From Morchella semilibera (lineage: Eukaryota > Ascomycota > Pezizomycetes > Pezizales > Morchellaceae): a stretch of DNA of 64,000 nucleotides. The DNA lies in contig CM018606.1 in the NCBI GenBank assembly GCA_009192285.1, positions 2,408,081 through 2,472,080 on the forward strand, in the 5' to 3' direction. Positions 11,001 through 23,304 of the stretch are shown here, in pieces. How positions within the stretch are numbered: the stretch's first letter is position 1; every line of letters starts with the position of its first letter. The position numbers were made by a program, and so were the translations under genes. Below the pieces are notes generated by a model that searched no databases, was not told the origin of the DNA, and saw nothing but the letters and a program-made list of their open reading frames with translations.

Positions 11001-12920
11001 ACTCCATGCCATCCGCGACACGGAGATTGCCAAATTCCCGAAGTCCCTGTTTAACAGCCTTGCCCTAGAACACCCGGGAATCACAATCCAAATTTCAAAG
11101 ATTATTGCGTCAAGGATGAGGGCATTGATCGACGATCCGCTCTCAGAACAACGTAGAGGAATTGAACGTAGTGGAAGCTCTGCAGTAAAGAAGGTTTCTT
11201 CTACCATGAACCTACGAACTGTCTGTGTATTACCTATCACTGCAGGTGTACCGGTTGGCGAGTTCTCGCACCGTCTATCAAACGCGCTTACCCAGATTGG
11301 TTCTCCAAATGGTGTAACAGTCTTGAATCAAACTGCGATTCTCAACCACCTTGGCCGCCATGCATTCAGTCGCATGGGAAAACTTAAACTCCAAGGCTAC
11401 CTTGCTGATCTTGAGGAACGGTACGGAATGGTTATTTACGTTGCTGATACCTCTGTTAATGCTCCATGGACCCAGACATGCATCAGTCAAGCAGATTGTA
11501 TCCTACTTGTAGGTTTGGCGGAGGGCAACCCTGCAATTGGTGAGTACGAGAAGTTCTTGGTGGGGATGAAAACAACCGCAAGGAAGGAACTGGTACTTCT
11601 ACACGTAGAGAGATATTGCACCCCTGGATTGACGAGGACATGGCTCAAGAACCGCATGTGGGTCAACGGTGGGCACCATCACATCCAAATGGCGTTCAGA
11701 ACTACCCCCGAGCCAGTCCATCCACAAGTAAAGAAGTTTAGCGCGTTGAAGCAGCGGGTCCAGATATTGCAAGCTGAGATCACTAAATACACTTCCAGAC
11801 GTATACGAAACACGCCCGTCTACTCTTCCGAAACACCTGTTAAGGGTGATTTCCATAGGTTGGCGAGAAGGCTTTGCGGAAAGTCTATTGGTCTTGTTCT
11901 TGGCGGTGGGGGTGCAAGAGGCATTTCACAAGTGGGAGTAATCAGAGCCTTGGAAGAGGCGGGAATCCCTATCGATATCGTAGGCGGAACGAGTATTGGT
12001 GCATTCGTTGGGGCACTTTATTCCAGAGATGCTGATATCGTACCAGTCCTTGGGCGCGCGAAGAAATTCGCGGGCAGAATGGCAAGTCTGTGGAGATTTG
12101 TCTTAGATTTGACATATCCATCGTGAGTACCTCATATCCTAAATTGATCGAGGCTTCTTATAGATCACTAAGACTCCCTCCAACAGTGTATCCTACACCA
12201 CCGGTCACGAATTCAACCGTGGTATCTTCAAGACCTTCGGGAACTCGCAGATTGAAGACTTCTGGCTAGAGTTCTACTGCAATACCACATCTATTTCTAA
12301 GTCACGGATGGAAATTCACACCTCTGGATATGCTTGGCGGTACATTCGTGCCTCTATGTCGCTCGCTGGCCTTCTTCCGCCCCTTTGTGATGAAGGTGAT
12401 ATGCTGCTAGATGGTGGTTATGTCGATAATCTCACTGTTGCACACATGAAGAGCCTAGGTGCAGACGTCATCTTCGCCGTCGATGTCGGCAGTATTGATG
12501 ATAACACACCACAGGAGTTCGGAGACAGCCTAAGTGGCTTCTGGGCGTTCTTCAATAGGTATGTCTCGGTGTATTAACCTGAAGGGCCTACTAACGGAGA
12601 ACAGATGGAACCCTTTCTCACCTCATGCCAACCCTCCAACACTGGCTGAGATTCAAGCCCGCCTTGCCTACGTCTCTAGTGTTGACGCCCTAGAGCGTGC
12701 TAAGCTAATTCCGGGGTGCATCTACATGCGACCCCCCATCGACGCCTATGGGACGCTTGACTTTGCAAAGTTTGACGAGATCTACAGGGTCGGATACGAC
12801 TATGGGAAGAAATTCCTCGAGGATATGAAGGCCAAGGGAATGTTACCGAATGAAAGTGCCACAGGACAGGTGGGTAGAGGGCTCCGGAGGACAATGGCGC
12901 CAAGGAGAGCGAGCATTTAG
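8051..12920 (+). CDS. NTE1: Lysophospholipase NTE1 (patatin-like neuropathy target esterase)
   Basis: Six exons: 8051-8322, 8399-8664, 8727-10803, 10857-12122, 12187-12558 and 12605-12920, totalling 4569 nt (1522 aa), close to the usual fungal NTE1 length. The N-terminus has hydrophobic segments at about residues 38-83 and 93-113 (membrane/ER anchor). A long middle region has cyclic-nucleotide-binding-like folds ([33 protein letters not shown]) separated by Ser-rich low-complexity linkers. The C-terminal patatin domain has the oxyanion loop GGGGARG (about 1221), nucleophile GTSIG (about S1251) and catalytic Asp in DGGYVDNL (about D1369). It deacylates phosphatidylcholine and lyso-PC to glycerophosphocholine. 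The ATG at 8051 was chosen because [12 protein letters not shown] matches the usual start region. Confidence 0.95.
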
Positions 12921-13778
12921 ACACCTACACGGAGATTATGAGGAGCGTAAATTTTATGATACCTTTTTTTTTTATGCATTTGGCGTTTATTGTAAGATCT
13001 CTGCAGCTGCGGGCTTAATAGGAAATTGATATTCTACTATTGGTTTGGGTTGGGTATTGGGCGTTTCCTTACCCTTTGTGGGCAGACGACTCGAGATTTC
13101 ATTTCCACTACTTCTATACTTATAAGGATGTATCGGATAGTTGCTAGAATAAAGGCCGAACACAAGCATAGAATAGTAAAATATCTCCCAGAGCTTTAGT
13201 ATGAGTTCCGTAATAACGAAACAGAAAGTTATAGCGCTTAAAGTTCGCCAGAACCAAAAAAAGCATTTTAGCCAGAATCCCGAAGCCTCCGAACGCGGCA
13301 ATCATTTCTCTGGTTCTTTAGATTCTTTAGCTGTAGTAATCAGATAACAGATAAGCTACCCGACGCCGCCCCCGCCCAAGCTGAGTCTCATTTCTTTCCT
13401 TCTTTTTTTTCTTCTTCTTCTCCTGCAGTCAGTTGCCCCAATCAGTTCCCGGATAAGCCCGTCGATCATTTTCAGGCCCCCGGGGAGCGCTGAGACCGCC
13501 GGTTTCCGTCGGCTCGTGCCAGCTAAACCTACATACATCCCCCCGGTCCGGCGGTTCCTGAGCTGCAGGAGCACCACAACCCAATCTCCAGGTATCCAGA
13601 TACCCTGGTAGCTACATGTATGTACGTAGCTAGAGTAGAGACTTGTTGAGTTAAACGTTAGGGTGAGGATTTAAATACCTGTTGGCTCCCATCCACCACT
13701 TTTCTCTTGCCCGAATTATCATACAACAAACCTCCCCCCCCTACATACGTGAGAAATCGTATCCTGGTAATTATAAAA
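12921..13778. other. Intergenic, no gene seen
   Basis: Between the NTE1 stop and the guanine deaminase start. It contains a CT-rich strand-biased tract (13385-13425) and a run of C's just before the next gene. Short frames on the minus strand look like noise. Confidence 0.45.
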
Positions 13779-15264
13779 ATGGCGATACAATCGGTAGCAA
13801 AAAGGACGATCTATGTCGGGACATTCATCCACTCAGTGTCGCTCGCGGAGCTGCAGGTACTAAAACGCTCTGCGGTGGCGGTTGACGACGAGTCGGGCAA
13901 GATCCTACTGGTGGAGCATCCAGTGCAAACTAGCACGCTTGAGCTTTGGGCAAAAGAGGCTGGTACAACCATTGTTGAGGCTGGACCAGGGCAGTTCTTC
14001 TTTCCCGGTTTGATCGGTATGTGGCAATTCCTCCCTCACCCCCACTAGACTCGTAGCTAACACTAAGCCTCTGGCTCTTTCAGATACACATATCCACGCT
14101 TCGCAATATCCAAACTCTGGAATATTCGGCAAATCGACATTGCTCGATTGGCTCAACACATACACATTCCCCCTTGAGGCTTCCCTTTCGAACCCTTCCA
14201 AGGCACACCGAGTGTACTCCCGCTGTGTGTCCCGGACTCTCTCCTATGGTACAACCACAGCGGCCTATTACGCAACGCGCGATGTAGAATCTACAAACAT
14301 CCTCGCGTCCACCTGTCACGCCGCTGGACAGCGTGCCTTTGTTGGACGTTGCTGCATGGATTGCATGGCCCCCGACTATTACCGAGATATCGACGCCGCC
14401 ACGTCTCTGGCCGATACAAAGCAATGCGCGGATTTCTGTGCAAAGCTAGATCCCAAGGGCGAGCTCGTACAGAGCATCATTACCCCGAGGTTTGCACCGA
14501 GCTGTAGTCGCGAGCTAATGCAGGGGCTCGGGGAGTTTATGGAAGAAAGTGGTTTGCTGTGCCAGACACACATCTCGGAAAATACGGGCGAGATACAACT
14601 GGTTGCTGATATGTTCCCCGAATGTGAGAACTACGCGAGTGTGTATGACCGCTTTGGGTTGCTGAAAGAGAAGACGGTGTTGGCGCATGCCGTGCATCTT
14701 ACTGATAAGGAAATCGCACTCGTGAAGATGAGGGGCTCGAAGATTAGTCATTGCCCAGTATCTAATGCGGCATTGACTTCTGGCGCGGCGAAGGTGAGGA
14801 GGTTGTTAGACGAGGGCATTGTGGTGGGATTGGGGACAGATGTGAGCGGAGGATATTCACCGTCTATACTTGAGGCTGCAAGGCAGGCGACCATGACAAG
14901 TCGGTTCGTGTCACTCACAGAGGGTGAGAGCGCGAAGCTGAGTGTGGAGGAGGCGCTATATCTTGCTACAAGAGGAGGCGCTGAGGTTCTAGGGCTACAG
15001 AAGAAAGTGGGGGCATTTGAGGTCGGGATGGAGTGGGATGCGTTGTTAGTAGGACTCACATACGTACCTGAGGAGGAAGAGTGCCGTGAGGATGAGCCCA
15101 TGAATCAGAAGAAACAGGATGTAGGTGGAAGTATGGGCCCAGTAGACCTGTTTGGTTGGGAGAATTGGGAAGAAACAGTGGCCAAGTGGTTATATTCGGG
15201 CGATGATAGAAATGTGCTGAAGGTGTGGGTTAGGGGGCGGAACGTGCATGAGAAGCCCGTGTAA
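13779..15264 (+). CDS. GUD1: Guanine deaminase (amidohydrolase family)
   Basis: Two exons, 13779-14016 and 14084-15264, giving 1419 nt (472 aa). The zinc ligands of the amidohydrolase barrel are visible: DTHIH directly after the intron (about H82 and H84), QTHISEN (about H242), LAHAVHL (about H281) and GLGTDVSGG (about D332). The stretches HASQYPNSGIFG and SHCPVSNAAL are also typical of guanine deaminases. It hydrolyses guanine to xanthine and ammonia (purine salvage/catabolism, cytosol). The ATG at 13779 lies in an A-rich context; in-frame codons upstream encode nothing family-like. The C-terminus has an acidic insert (EEEECREDEP) before the final conserved block. No other purine-catabolic gene is adjacent. 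Confidence 0.93.
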
Positions 15265-17667
15265 TATGTATTAACTACATGTACTTTGTATTTCCCCATT
15301 TCTTTCTCTCTTTCTCTCTCCATATATATATCCATAGAAAGTAGGTGTTTTGGAATTATATATATATAAACAACATGGTTATACATACGTGTTCTGGCAA
15401 AAAGCACGGTGCCGATTGATTTTCCAGGGACGAGACCCAGATATGGCATGAATTTCATTGTCCGAGCCGAGACTTCGAATTGTTTATCTCCGTCACTACC
15501 TGGAAGCCACGGGTACATGTAGGTACATACATGTACTTACTTTTTTAACATTGGCCCATGGCATGAATCCACACATCATCCTTATTCAAAAAAAATATAT
15601 ATAAATAAAATAAAATAAAGGCCATTCGGGTACCTGTTGTGGCATTTTATTAGAAACCTCTCGATATCTGTGCTGCTGCGGCTATGTGTACCCGCTGAAT
15701 ATATTGTCTCCGTACAAGTCCCGGCTCCGAGTGAGATTTTGTGACCGTGCACGTAAATGGCTAGCACGTAACTGTTGTGAGGGTAACTACTTTGGGACGT
15801 TGGAGCCTTCCAAGTTCCAACTCAACCAGCCCAGCCTCGGTCGGTACTTCTCTGCACACCTGGAACCCGTATCGAAAATCGACACGTCATCTGCAAATGC
15901 ATGCGGAGCGGAATTTATTTAGCTTTCTTTCGGGTGCATTTGACAGTCTGGGGGGGATGCGTTGGGGATTCTTGGGGCCATCGAGGAGGAGATGAGCATT
16001 GAGCAGGCTGGCAGGGCATCGGAAATAAGGTTAGAGGGCACAATGCCAGGAGAAGAGCTTCCTCGAACTTGCACATCAGAAAAGCAATTGATGTACACCC
16101 CAATGTCGATGGTGACAGCGAAGAGTCTTCAGACTCTTCGCCCCATATTGGTAAGAGTCATGTTGTTACCATCACTAGCTAGCATAATCGGTGCAAGTAA
16201 ACTTGGCTGATTGAGAGGTATTGGGCACTCGTGGGTACGCCCTATTTTACACCCGGATCTTCAGCCCACGGGGTGCTCGAAGGCCTAAGCGTGATTGTAC
16301 TCTAACAATAGTGCCTTCTCTACATCTACCTACTAGTATATGTAGTTATACTCTAGAGTACCCCGAGCTGAGATTTTGGAAAAGGGCGCAACTGGAACAT
16401 GGAGTACCTACCCCCATTCGTTTCTATCCCAAGGTGATCTACATCCCGGGCATTATTGGGCAATCACTTAACGCCCCGCCCCAAAATAACCGGTTCCACT
16501 TGAAGCGGTTCACCCGGGAGTAGAGTAGCCATAGGTACATCTCCCGGAGACGGCTGTACCTCCGTGAGTGACTTTTGAAGCAAGGAACAGCTCTCCCTAG
16601 CATGACTCAGTTGAGGAAGCTTTGTACCTGTATGCAGATACTCAGCCACTTCTTTTCCAACCTATTGGCACCGAAACGGGTTAGTTTATGCCGAGCCAGA
16701 GGCTGTAAGTCATATCCTATCACTCGTGTTTTAGGCTGTCTTAGAGGACGGGAACTCCCGCAAGATACGCGACGCGGATCAGAACATTTTTAGATCAACG
16801 TTGTTTCGACTTGAATCTGAAGCATAGGATTAACCGGGATCCAATTCACAGTTAAAAATAATGCTTAATAACCCCACGATCGTTCTTCATGATCGTTTCA
16901 AGCTACTGGCGCGTTAATAATCGGAACCACCCCATCGAATCTTTTACTATCCTCAACAGTGATAAGAAACAAAAACTTCGATGGTGGTGAGCCGACATAT
17001 TTCCCTATTTAGCCACAGACAGCTCTAGAGCCGCAAGGGTTCGCGGCACCCCACTTCTTCTGCAGATTGGAGAGGGTTGAAACGAGGCCGACCGAATCGT
17101 TTCTCCTGTTTAGAAAACTAAAAGAGGGGAAGAGAGTTGAGTGAGAAACGTTGGTAAACGTGTTCGCCCATCCTCTTCGCATGATAGGCGCCATCTGTTC
17201 GTGTCATGGAGAAGGAGCTGCAACGCGTAAACCTGCATGCAGCTTTATCGCAAAAACCTCGCTCGCTGGCCTATTCCCAATGGGATTCTTGCATGGTGCC
17301 GTAACGTAGGTAGCTCCCATTCGTTCGGATGGTTTGGTGTGGCTGTGGCTCATGAACAACTCAGCGTCGAGGGTTGGATCCGACCAAGGCTAGATTACTT
17401 TTTTCGTTCCCTTTGGGATCGGAGATCACGGGTATGGGGTAGAATTTTCTCGACTATTAGAGGGGATGGATTTCCACTCTTTTCTTGCTTTGGCTCGATA
17501 CTTCCAAATTTATAAAGTGCATAGTTAAGGTGCATAGTTACATACCAATTAAGGATTTTCGACTTTTTCTTCATCACAAAGAAGTCTATATCACTGAGAG
17601 TGGCTACTTTTACTTCAACCCTCCCACGCATATCAGTAATAAATATACAATATCAACACGCGCCAAA
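15265..17667. other. Intergenic, no gene seen
   Basis: About 2.4 kb with only short unrelated frames on both strands. It contains TACATGTA copies (15272-15280, 15513-15535), A/T-rich runs near 15590-15620 and a 24-nt palindrome at 16118-16141. A frame on the minus strand at 17009-17194 is open but has no recognisable motif. Confidence 0.45.
16118..16141. repeat. Perfect 11-bp inverted repeat with 2-nt centre
   Basis: gcgaagagtct and agactcttcgc are exact complements separated by tc. It is isolated within an intergenic region, so function is unknown and it may be a chance palindrome. Confidence 0.5.
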
Positions 17668-19299
17668 ATGGATAAAAAATATCAGCAAACATCTGTGTAT
17701 ATCAACCTAAGCAGCCGTCAAGAACTTTCCGCGCTCTGCCGAACATGCAATGGCGACTGGGTCCGCTCGACAATTGATCTCAACAGCGTCCTCGGAAATT
17801 CAGACGGTATATCATTTCCGGCTCACTCACGTCGACATTCAACAGCTTCTAACAAAACCCTCGTCAACGCAGGCACCTTCGACTGGACCTCGATGAACTT
17901 TGGCGCCAGCGCCAAAAACGTCGAATTACAGGATGGGAAGGTCCTTAGCGCAAACTTGAAACGCAAAGATGGCACATGGACCGATCAGCCCGTATGCGTG
18001 AACCTGACTGAGCATATCCAAAATCACGACGGTGCTCTTTGTCGCGGTGAAAGGCGGGAGGAGAGTGAATCAACAATCTCCCCCAATGTGCGCGAGAAGC
18101 TACTGGCCATGGCTAGTCTAATAACAGGCCAGCAGTCGGCAATGGATAATGCGGCATTTGAACTGGACTATTTGGTTACATCGAATCAACGCCTGGTTCT
18201 ACAGGAGCTTGAGGTAGCATTCTTGAGGCTAGGAAAGCTGGCAGGTTGTATTAAGGGTGAATTTGATGAGGAGGTGAAGGATGGCGGTGTGCCGAAGTCG
18301 AATCCCGATGCAGTGTTGAGGCCAATGATTAGGTCGTTTGAGAATGTGGCGACGAGGACGGGAAAGGCGCTGGGATTGGTTGAGAGGATATATCAGCTTG
18401 TAAGTTGTGGCTGTGTTGGGACTAGTTTGGTTTCGGTTCTTGTACTAATACTTGCTTGGGTAGTCGAGTGAGCATCAGACTTCGGGCCTGCCATCGCTAC
18501 AAAGAGAAATCAAGTCGCTGAAGGCGGAAATCACCACTGAGGTTAACGGCGTCCAGACAACGCTTTCGGAACTCCAGGAAAAGATTAAGGAGTCTGCTGC
18601 CGCGGTAGAGGCCAACCAGGTACAACTCAAGGAGGCACAGGCCACAAGAGAGAAAGCAAAGAGCATGGAGACTTTGGTAGGACTCTCTCACACTTATCAT
18701 CTCATGTATTTAAAACTTACTAACACCCCCAATAGATCAAACTCTCCGGCTGGGTTCTCCTTCCAATTGGCATTGGCATGAACATCGCCAAAGTTGACGG
18801 CCCCTTCTGGGACGCCGTCAAAGGCAACGAGGCCAAAATCCAAGAATTCGAAGAGAACGCCGTGAAGCAACAAGACGAGCTCACCTCCCTTACCCAAAAA
18901 GAAGCCGAATACCACGCAACCCTCCATGCACATGACCACCTGGTCACGCAACTCGACACCCTCTCTGTCAATGTTGCTGCGATTAGGGCGCGTGCCGAGA
19001 GTGCACGAGAGACTATTGCAGCCACCAAACAGCTAATGGACGCACTGACCGAAATGGCTAGGGACCTGGAGGACAAGGGCGCAATGACGGACTACCAAGT
19101 GTCGAAGAAGGAGTATGCCGCACATATCGTGTGCTTGCTCGATATGGCATTGCCGTATTTCTCGGCGGTGGGAGAAGTGGAGAAAATCTTGACAGAGTTG
19201 GAGGAAGGTGATGATGAGAGGGGAAGTGTCAAGGAGGAGCTGAAGAATGAGGTCGCGGTGGTGAGGAGCAAGCTGGAGTTGGTGAAGTTATGTGTTTAG
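17668..19299 (+). CDS. Cyanovirin-N homology (CVNH) domain fused to coiled coils
   Basis: Exons 17668-18399, 18464-18676 and 18736-19299 make 1509 nt (502 aa), with both introns in phase 0. Residues about 10-125 read as one CVNH domain built of two half-repeats: SALCRTCNGDWVRSTIDL ending NSVLGNSDG, then NVELQDGKVLSANLKRKDG with VCVNLTEHIQNHDGAL. An extra Ser/Arg-rich loop sits between them. CVNH domains are mannose-binding lectin folds of filamentous ascomycetes and ferns. The remaining ~370 residues are mostly heptad-like helix (QREIKSLKAEITTEV, QLKEAQATREKAKSME and later stretches), interrupted by a short hydrophobic segment (LSGWVLLPIGIGM) that could bury or anchor. No signal peptide is evident. 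The start was chosen by context (gccaaaATGg). Function beyond putative glycan binding is not inferred. Confidence 0.8.
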
Positions 19300-20570
19300 A
19301 TACTTCTTCCCTTTCCTTGGATGACTTTTGGGTGATTGTATATCTTTTTCTTTTTGTATATGCGGTTTTTTTGTGTGGGCGTTTTTGCGTTTTGCGGTTT
19401 CGGACTTTGGTCGGGTGTTTACTTTATTAGGTTTGGGTTGTCACTAGTACGGTTTTTCGAGTTCAACAATGGTTGCATTAAATTTAGTCAAATTGTGCGA
19501 TAGGAAAAGAAAAGTGGGTATATACATGTACTGCGAAATTAGAACTGATAAATAAATTCCAGACTTCTAAAAGATGTATTAATACCTCTATGTGTATCTT
19601 TTAAACAAAAAATAAAAACTCTATGTGTATCTTTAAATGGGAGGTTTGAAAGCCGAGTGATACCATATGACTAACTCACCAAGGGACAGAACTGCCACAC
19701 ATTCACAGCGCCAAACCACATCTCGAGCTCAAAGGCATGTTCTATATCGAAATCCAGGATCTTATATCACTTGTGCTATCTTTATCACTACTAACTCACC
19801 CCCTGCCCGTGATGATCGTGGTCAGGGGGTACTAGCTACGGTGCGTCTTCTAACGCCTTTAATAGTTGTCGCCTAGGTACGAGGGCCTAAAAATCTACCC
19901 ACCCCCACAATACCGAAGATTTAGCATTGTGAACCAATGCCACGTTTTGAGGGAATTTGGCGCAGTCTTTCAGGTTTCAGTACAGGGGCTACTTGCGGCG
20001 TTCTTAGTGAGAGCATACTTACATGTATCCACCGAACCACGCACAGGCCGTCTCAAGAAATCACCAGTGCGGTCCATAAAACCTCTATGAGTGATTATCT
20101 ACTTTTTCTGTGGTGGACCTATGTACCAAGAACCGGCGGCTAAAAAACATCGGGTTTAAAATGCGGCCCAAGAAAATGTGGTCAAATCATACAATGTCAC
20201 TCGAAACGCTAGCTTCTGTGCCAGTCTGATCGACTTTCTTTCTGTTTAATTCAAAGAACCAGTTGATGTAAGAAAAAGAAAAAAAATATCAATGAAACAT
20301 CTTTAGACATCGTCATTAATTACCCGCGGCGTCATTGGACTCTGCATCAATAGTTTGGACGAACCCTTCCAGCTTATGCACTTTGTGCGGCCTAGATGAA
20401 GTGGTTACGTCGAGTGCATGCAATTAAGGGCGGAATACCTGTATTGTGGACCGCACCACCTAAGTCGCAACTAGATCTGATTTCGAAGCTGAAAATAGTA
20501 CTGACCTATAGCCATTTATTTCTGGAAGGCACATGTGGTTTACTGGCCAGCTTAATCATCGACTAAACCA

Positions 20571-20693
20571 TCCCTTAGTTTGTCGATACTGACCCCCCTA
20601 TAATAGAGGGATCAAACTTTTATGGAAGACCTATTATTTTATAGGGATATAATGGGATCTGTCATGTCAGCATTTTACTGACAGACTAAGGGA
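20571..20693. mobile_element. MITE, second copy of the mariner-like family
   Basis: The terminal inverted repeats read tcccttagtttgtcgata (left) and, as complement of the right end, tcccttagtctgtcagta. It is related over most of its length to the reverse complement of 1003-1149 but lacks roughly 25 inner bases. A TA follows the right end (20694-20695); the left flank reads CA, consistent with a mutated TA target duplication. Non-coding. Confidence 0.7.
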
Positions 20694-20926
20694 TAGTACG
20701 TTACTAGGTGACCCGTAGCTACTCAAAAGATCCCTTGACTTCTTAAAAGGTGAGGCATTACCCATTTCAGGTGCTGCAGGATATACAAAATATAGAGAAG
20801 GACGGGATCGATGATTCGGAGAGAATGTCCGATCAAAAATGGATATGGTGATCAGGCTGACTAAGTGTCGACGCCTAATCGCCCCACCGTCATTTTCAAT
20901 TTATTAAGGGATTATGTCTTGGAGGG

Positions 20927-21050
20927 CGAAATCTCTCTCATGCATAGACCTGCGAACTTTGTATCATATCTAAGTATTCTAGAGACTAGAGTTGCTTACC
21001 CGGATGTCCTTACAGCAGGTTTTGGGCACTTATGCATGAGAGAGATTTCG
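20927..21050. repeat. 20-bp perfect inverted repeat around an 84-nt spacer
   Basis: cgaaatctctctcatgcata at 20927-20946 is the exact complement of 21031-21050. The pair could be the ends of a very small palindromic element. No coding capacity. Confidence 0.65.
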
Positions 21051-21509
21051 TCCTCTGTCTCATCCACCCAGGACATACGCCACCTACTACACCATATCAT
21101 GCACGTGCTGGTATGTTAACTTTAGAGGCCGAGGTGCAGGAATTAAACATCTTAATGAAGGGTGCCCATCCATCTGGGGTTTCTCCTGGTTGAGCGCCCA
21201 TATTCCTGCTGCTCTGATAAATAGGGCATACTTTTCTACCTTCTATCATGATAGGTTAGGATAGGAGAACGGTGGTTATCAGCCCCGCTGACGAGAGAGA
21301 GGTAGCACAGTTAAAGGAGTGATCGATGGCCGTAAACATACTTCATGTAGTGTACATGTCCGACTCCTTTATTTGTAATTTGTACTACGTATATTTATGT
21401 AAGCCTACGGAGCTTTTAAGCTGCCCCTTGCATCGAGCACCATAATATTCTTATACCTTGACAAGCCAATTGCTTATCCCGGAATCAAAAAATTTATCTC
21501 TTACCGTGT

Positions 21510-21528
21510 AACCCTAGGGTTAGGGTTG
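21510..21528. repeat. Short interstitial telomere-like motif
   Basis: The sequence reads aaccctagggttagggtt, i.e. one CCCTAA-like and two TTAGGG-like units head to head. TTAGGG is the usual ascomycete telomere repeat. The stretch is too short to prove a telomere relic. Confidence 0.35.
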
Positions 21529-22623
21529 GTTGTATATATCAGCTTGAACCCAACTACTCTAGGTTAATCATTACGTGTCTATCCGTAGCCCGGTAAAGGT
21601 GGAATCGGTCCTCGGAATATCCGTTTCTGTCTGACAGCTGCTAATACCCAAAGTCTAGCCTATGTCGTAGCACTTCTAGAAGGTGTGGGGAGAGAGATCC
21701 TGGTCCGTAATTTTATGATGTCTTACGGCATGCCCTGAAATCTTACCAGGGACGCTTTGGGTAGTACAGGATGGTCTGTTGATAATTTCATGGCGGGGAG
21801 ATTGTTAATATGATACACCCTTATGATTTGACATGTACATACATGTACTTACTCCACATACCTACTGTTTGTTTGTGTGTCGTGGCAAGAAGTCTACACG
21901 GTGCCCGTAACACCGAAAGAAGATTTGTGTGGAATCGGGACGATCAGCGTGTAGACCGTGTATGAAATGTCCGATTGGACATATCATCCGAGATGTCGGT
22001 ACAGTTACCGATAATGGTTCTCTTCCAGTGGTCTACTTGAAGCCTGGTGTTTCACAATTTCCAGGATTGGATGGGTTTCAGTGCCACTCGCTACGTTTTA
22101 TCCGATACGAGTCTTGTGTATGCGGTGAATTCCCGAGGAACTGAGACTATAAGATAATGCTCCAATGTCAGGCTAGACGATTACGTACATTTGAACATTA
22201 GAGGTTTTTTTGTGTTACAGTCCTGGGTACGATCAGTATTTGCGCTTATGTGACTCCGCAGCGAGTTAACATTGATTGACTGAATATTGTTAGGGCCCAA
22301 GTTTCAATTGATCAAGATTTATCTCCGATTCTTAGATAGCCCCGTCGGCTTCGGGCTTTGGGCTCCGGCTTTGGCTTTGGGGAGCCCATGGTGGTGAGGT
22401 GTTAGGTTGTGGAAGGGTGGTATGTAGATATTATTCGCTATTGAATTTAGAACCAGAGAACCCATACGATTCTATTAGGTGATGGCTGTAGAATTCTGGG
22501 GCGCGCAAGATTAGTATAAACAAGACTGCAAAACTTATATAAAGGTGAGGTATCGACCTACTGCGAATTGTTTCAAGATCTTAACCAGAACAACATACCT
22601 AAACGAATTCTTGTCAAACAGAG

Positions 22624-23304
22624 ATGGCGCAAGGCAGTTCTATCAGTTTCGGCGTGCTCCTCCTCAAAGAACACCAAGTCCTTGACTCAATTGGCCCTAT
22701 AGACCTCATTCATAATATCACCTCATCCTTCGTCACTGCGATATGCCCCTCCCCCGAAATCGCTGCGAAAGCCCCACACATTACCTTCCACTTCATCTCT
22801 CACAGCCTCTCTCCTGTACAACCCACAGGTGGGCCTCTCCAGATCCCGACCTGCACCTACAACACTTGTCCAAAACTCGATTACCTCCTTATTCCCGGCC
22901 AAGACCCCACCGCCCCGCTTGATGAAGGTGTGAAGGAATTCTTAGTAGAGCGATACGACGAGGTTGAGAGCATCTTGACTATTTGTACTGGGGCGCTGAT
23001 TCTGGCGAAAGCTGGATTACTAGAGGGTCGGCGTGCCATGACAAATAAGGTTTCGTTGGCCATGATGGCGAAGTTGGGGGTTGTTCCGAAAGGGGTGAAG
23101 TGGGAGTTAAAGGGAAGATGGACAGTAGATGGAAAAGTATGGAGTAGTGCTGGGATTACAGCGGGAATGGATATGACGGCCCAGTGGATGCTGGAGAGGT
23201 TTGATAGGGAGGTTGTCGAATGGTCATGGGAGTTGGGTGAGTTTGAGCCAAGACCAAAGGAGTGGTCAAAGTTTGATTATATTCTAGAGGGTATAGAGGT
23301 GTAG
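22624..23304 (+). CDS. DJ-1/PfpI family protein
   Basis: Intronless, 226 aa. It begins MAQGSSISFGVLLLKEHQVL and has the class-I glutamine-amidotransferase-like fold markers: DSIGPIDLI near the N-terminus, LDYLLIPGQ, and the nucleophile elbow ILTICTGALILAKAGLL with Cys at about residue 121. RAMTNK then SSAGITAGMDMT follow, as in the isonitrile hydratase/ThiJ-like branch. Members act as amidases, hydratases or glyoxalase-like enzymes, and the sequence alone does not decide which. The ATG lies in a good context (cagagATGg) soon after a plausible leader. No cluster partners are adjacent. Confidence 0.88.
   Translation: MAQGSSISFGVLLLKEHQVLDSIGPIDLIHNITSSFVTAICPSPEIAAKAPHITFHFISHSLSPVQPTGGPLQIPTCTYNTCPKLDYLLIPGQDPTAPLDEGVKEFLVERYDEVESILTICTGALILAKAGLLEGRRAMTNKVSLAMMAKLGVVPKGVKWELKGRWTVDGKVWSSAGITAGMDMTAQWMLERFDREVVEWSWELGEFEPRPKEWSKFDYILEGIEV

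Larger units (their letters stand above)
19300..22623. other. Intergenic, repeat-containing, no gene seen
   Basis: About 3.3 kb with no credible coding frame. It contains the second MITE copy (20571-20693), a 20-bp perfect inverted repeat (20927-21050), a short telomere-like motif (about 21510-21528) and scattered TACATGTA sites. The sequence looks like eroded transposon remains, but no transposase or reverse-transcriptase motif was readable. Confidence 0.5.
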
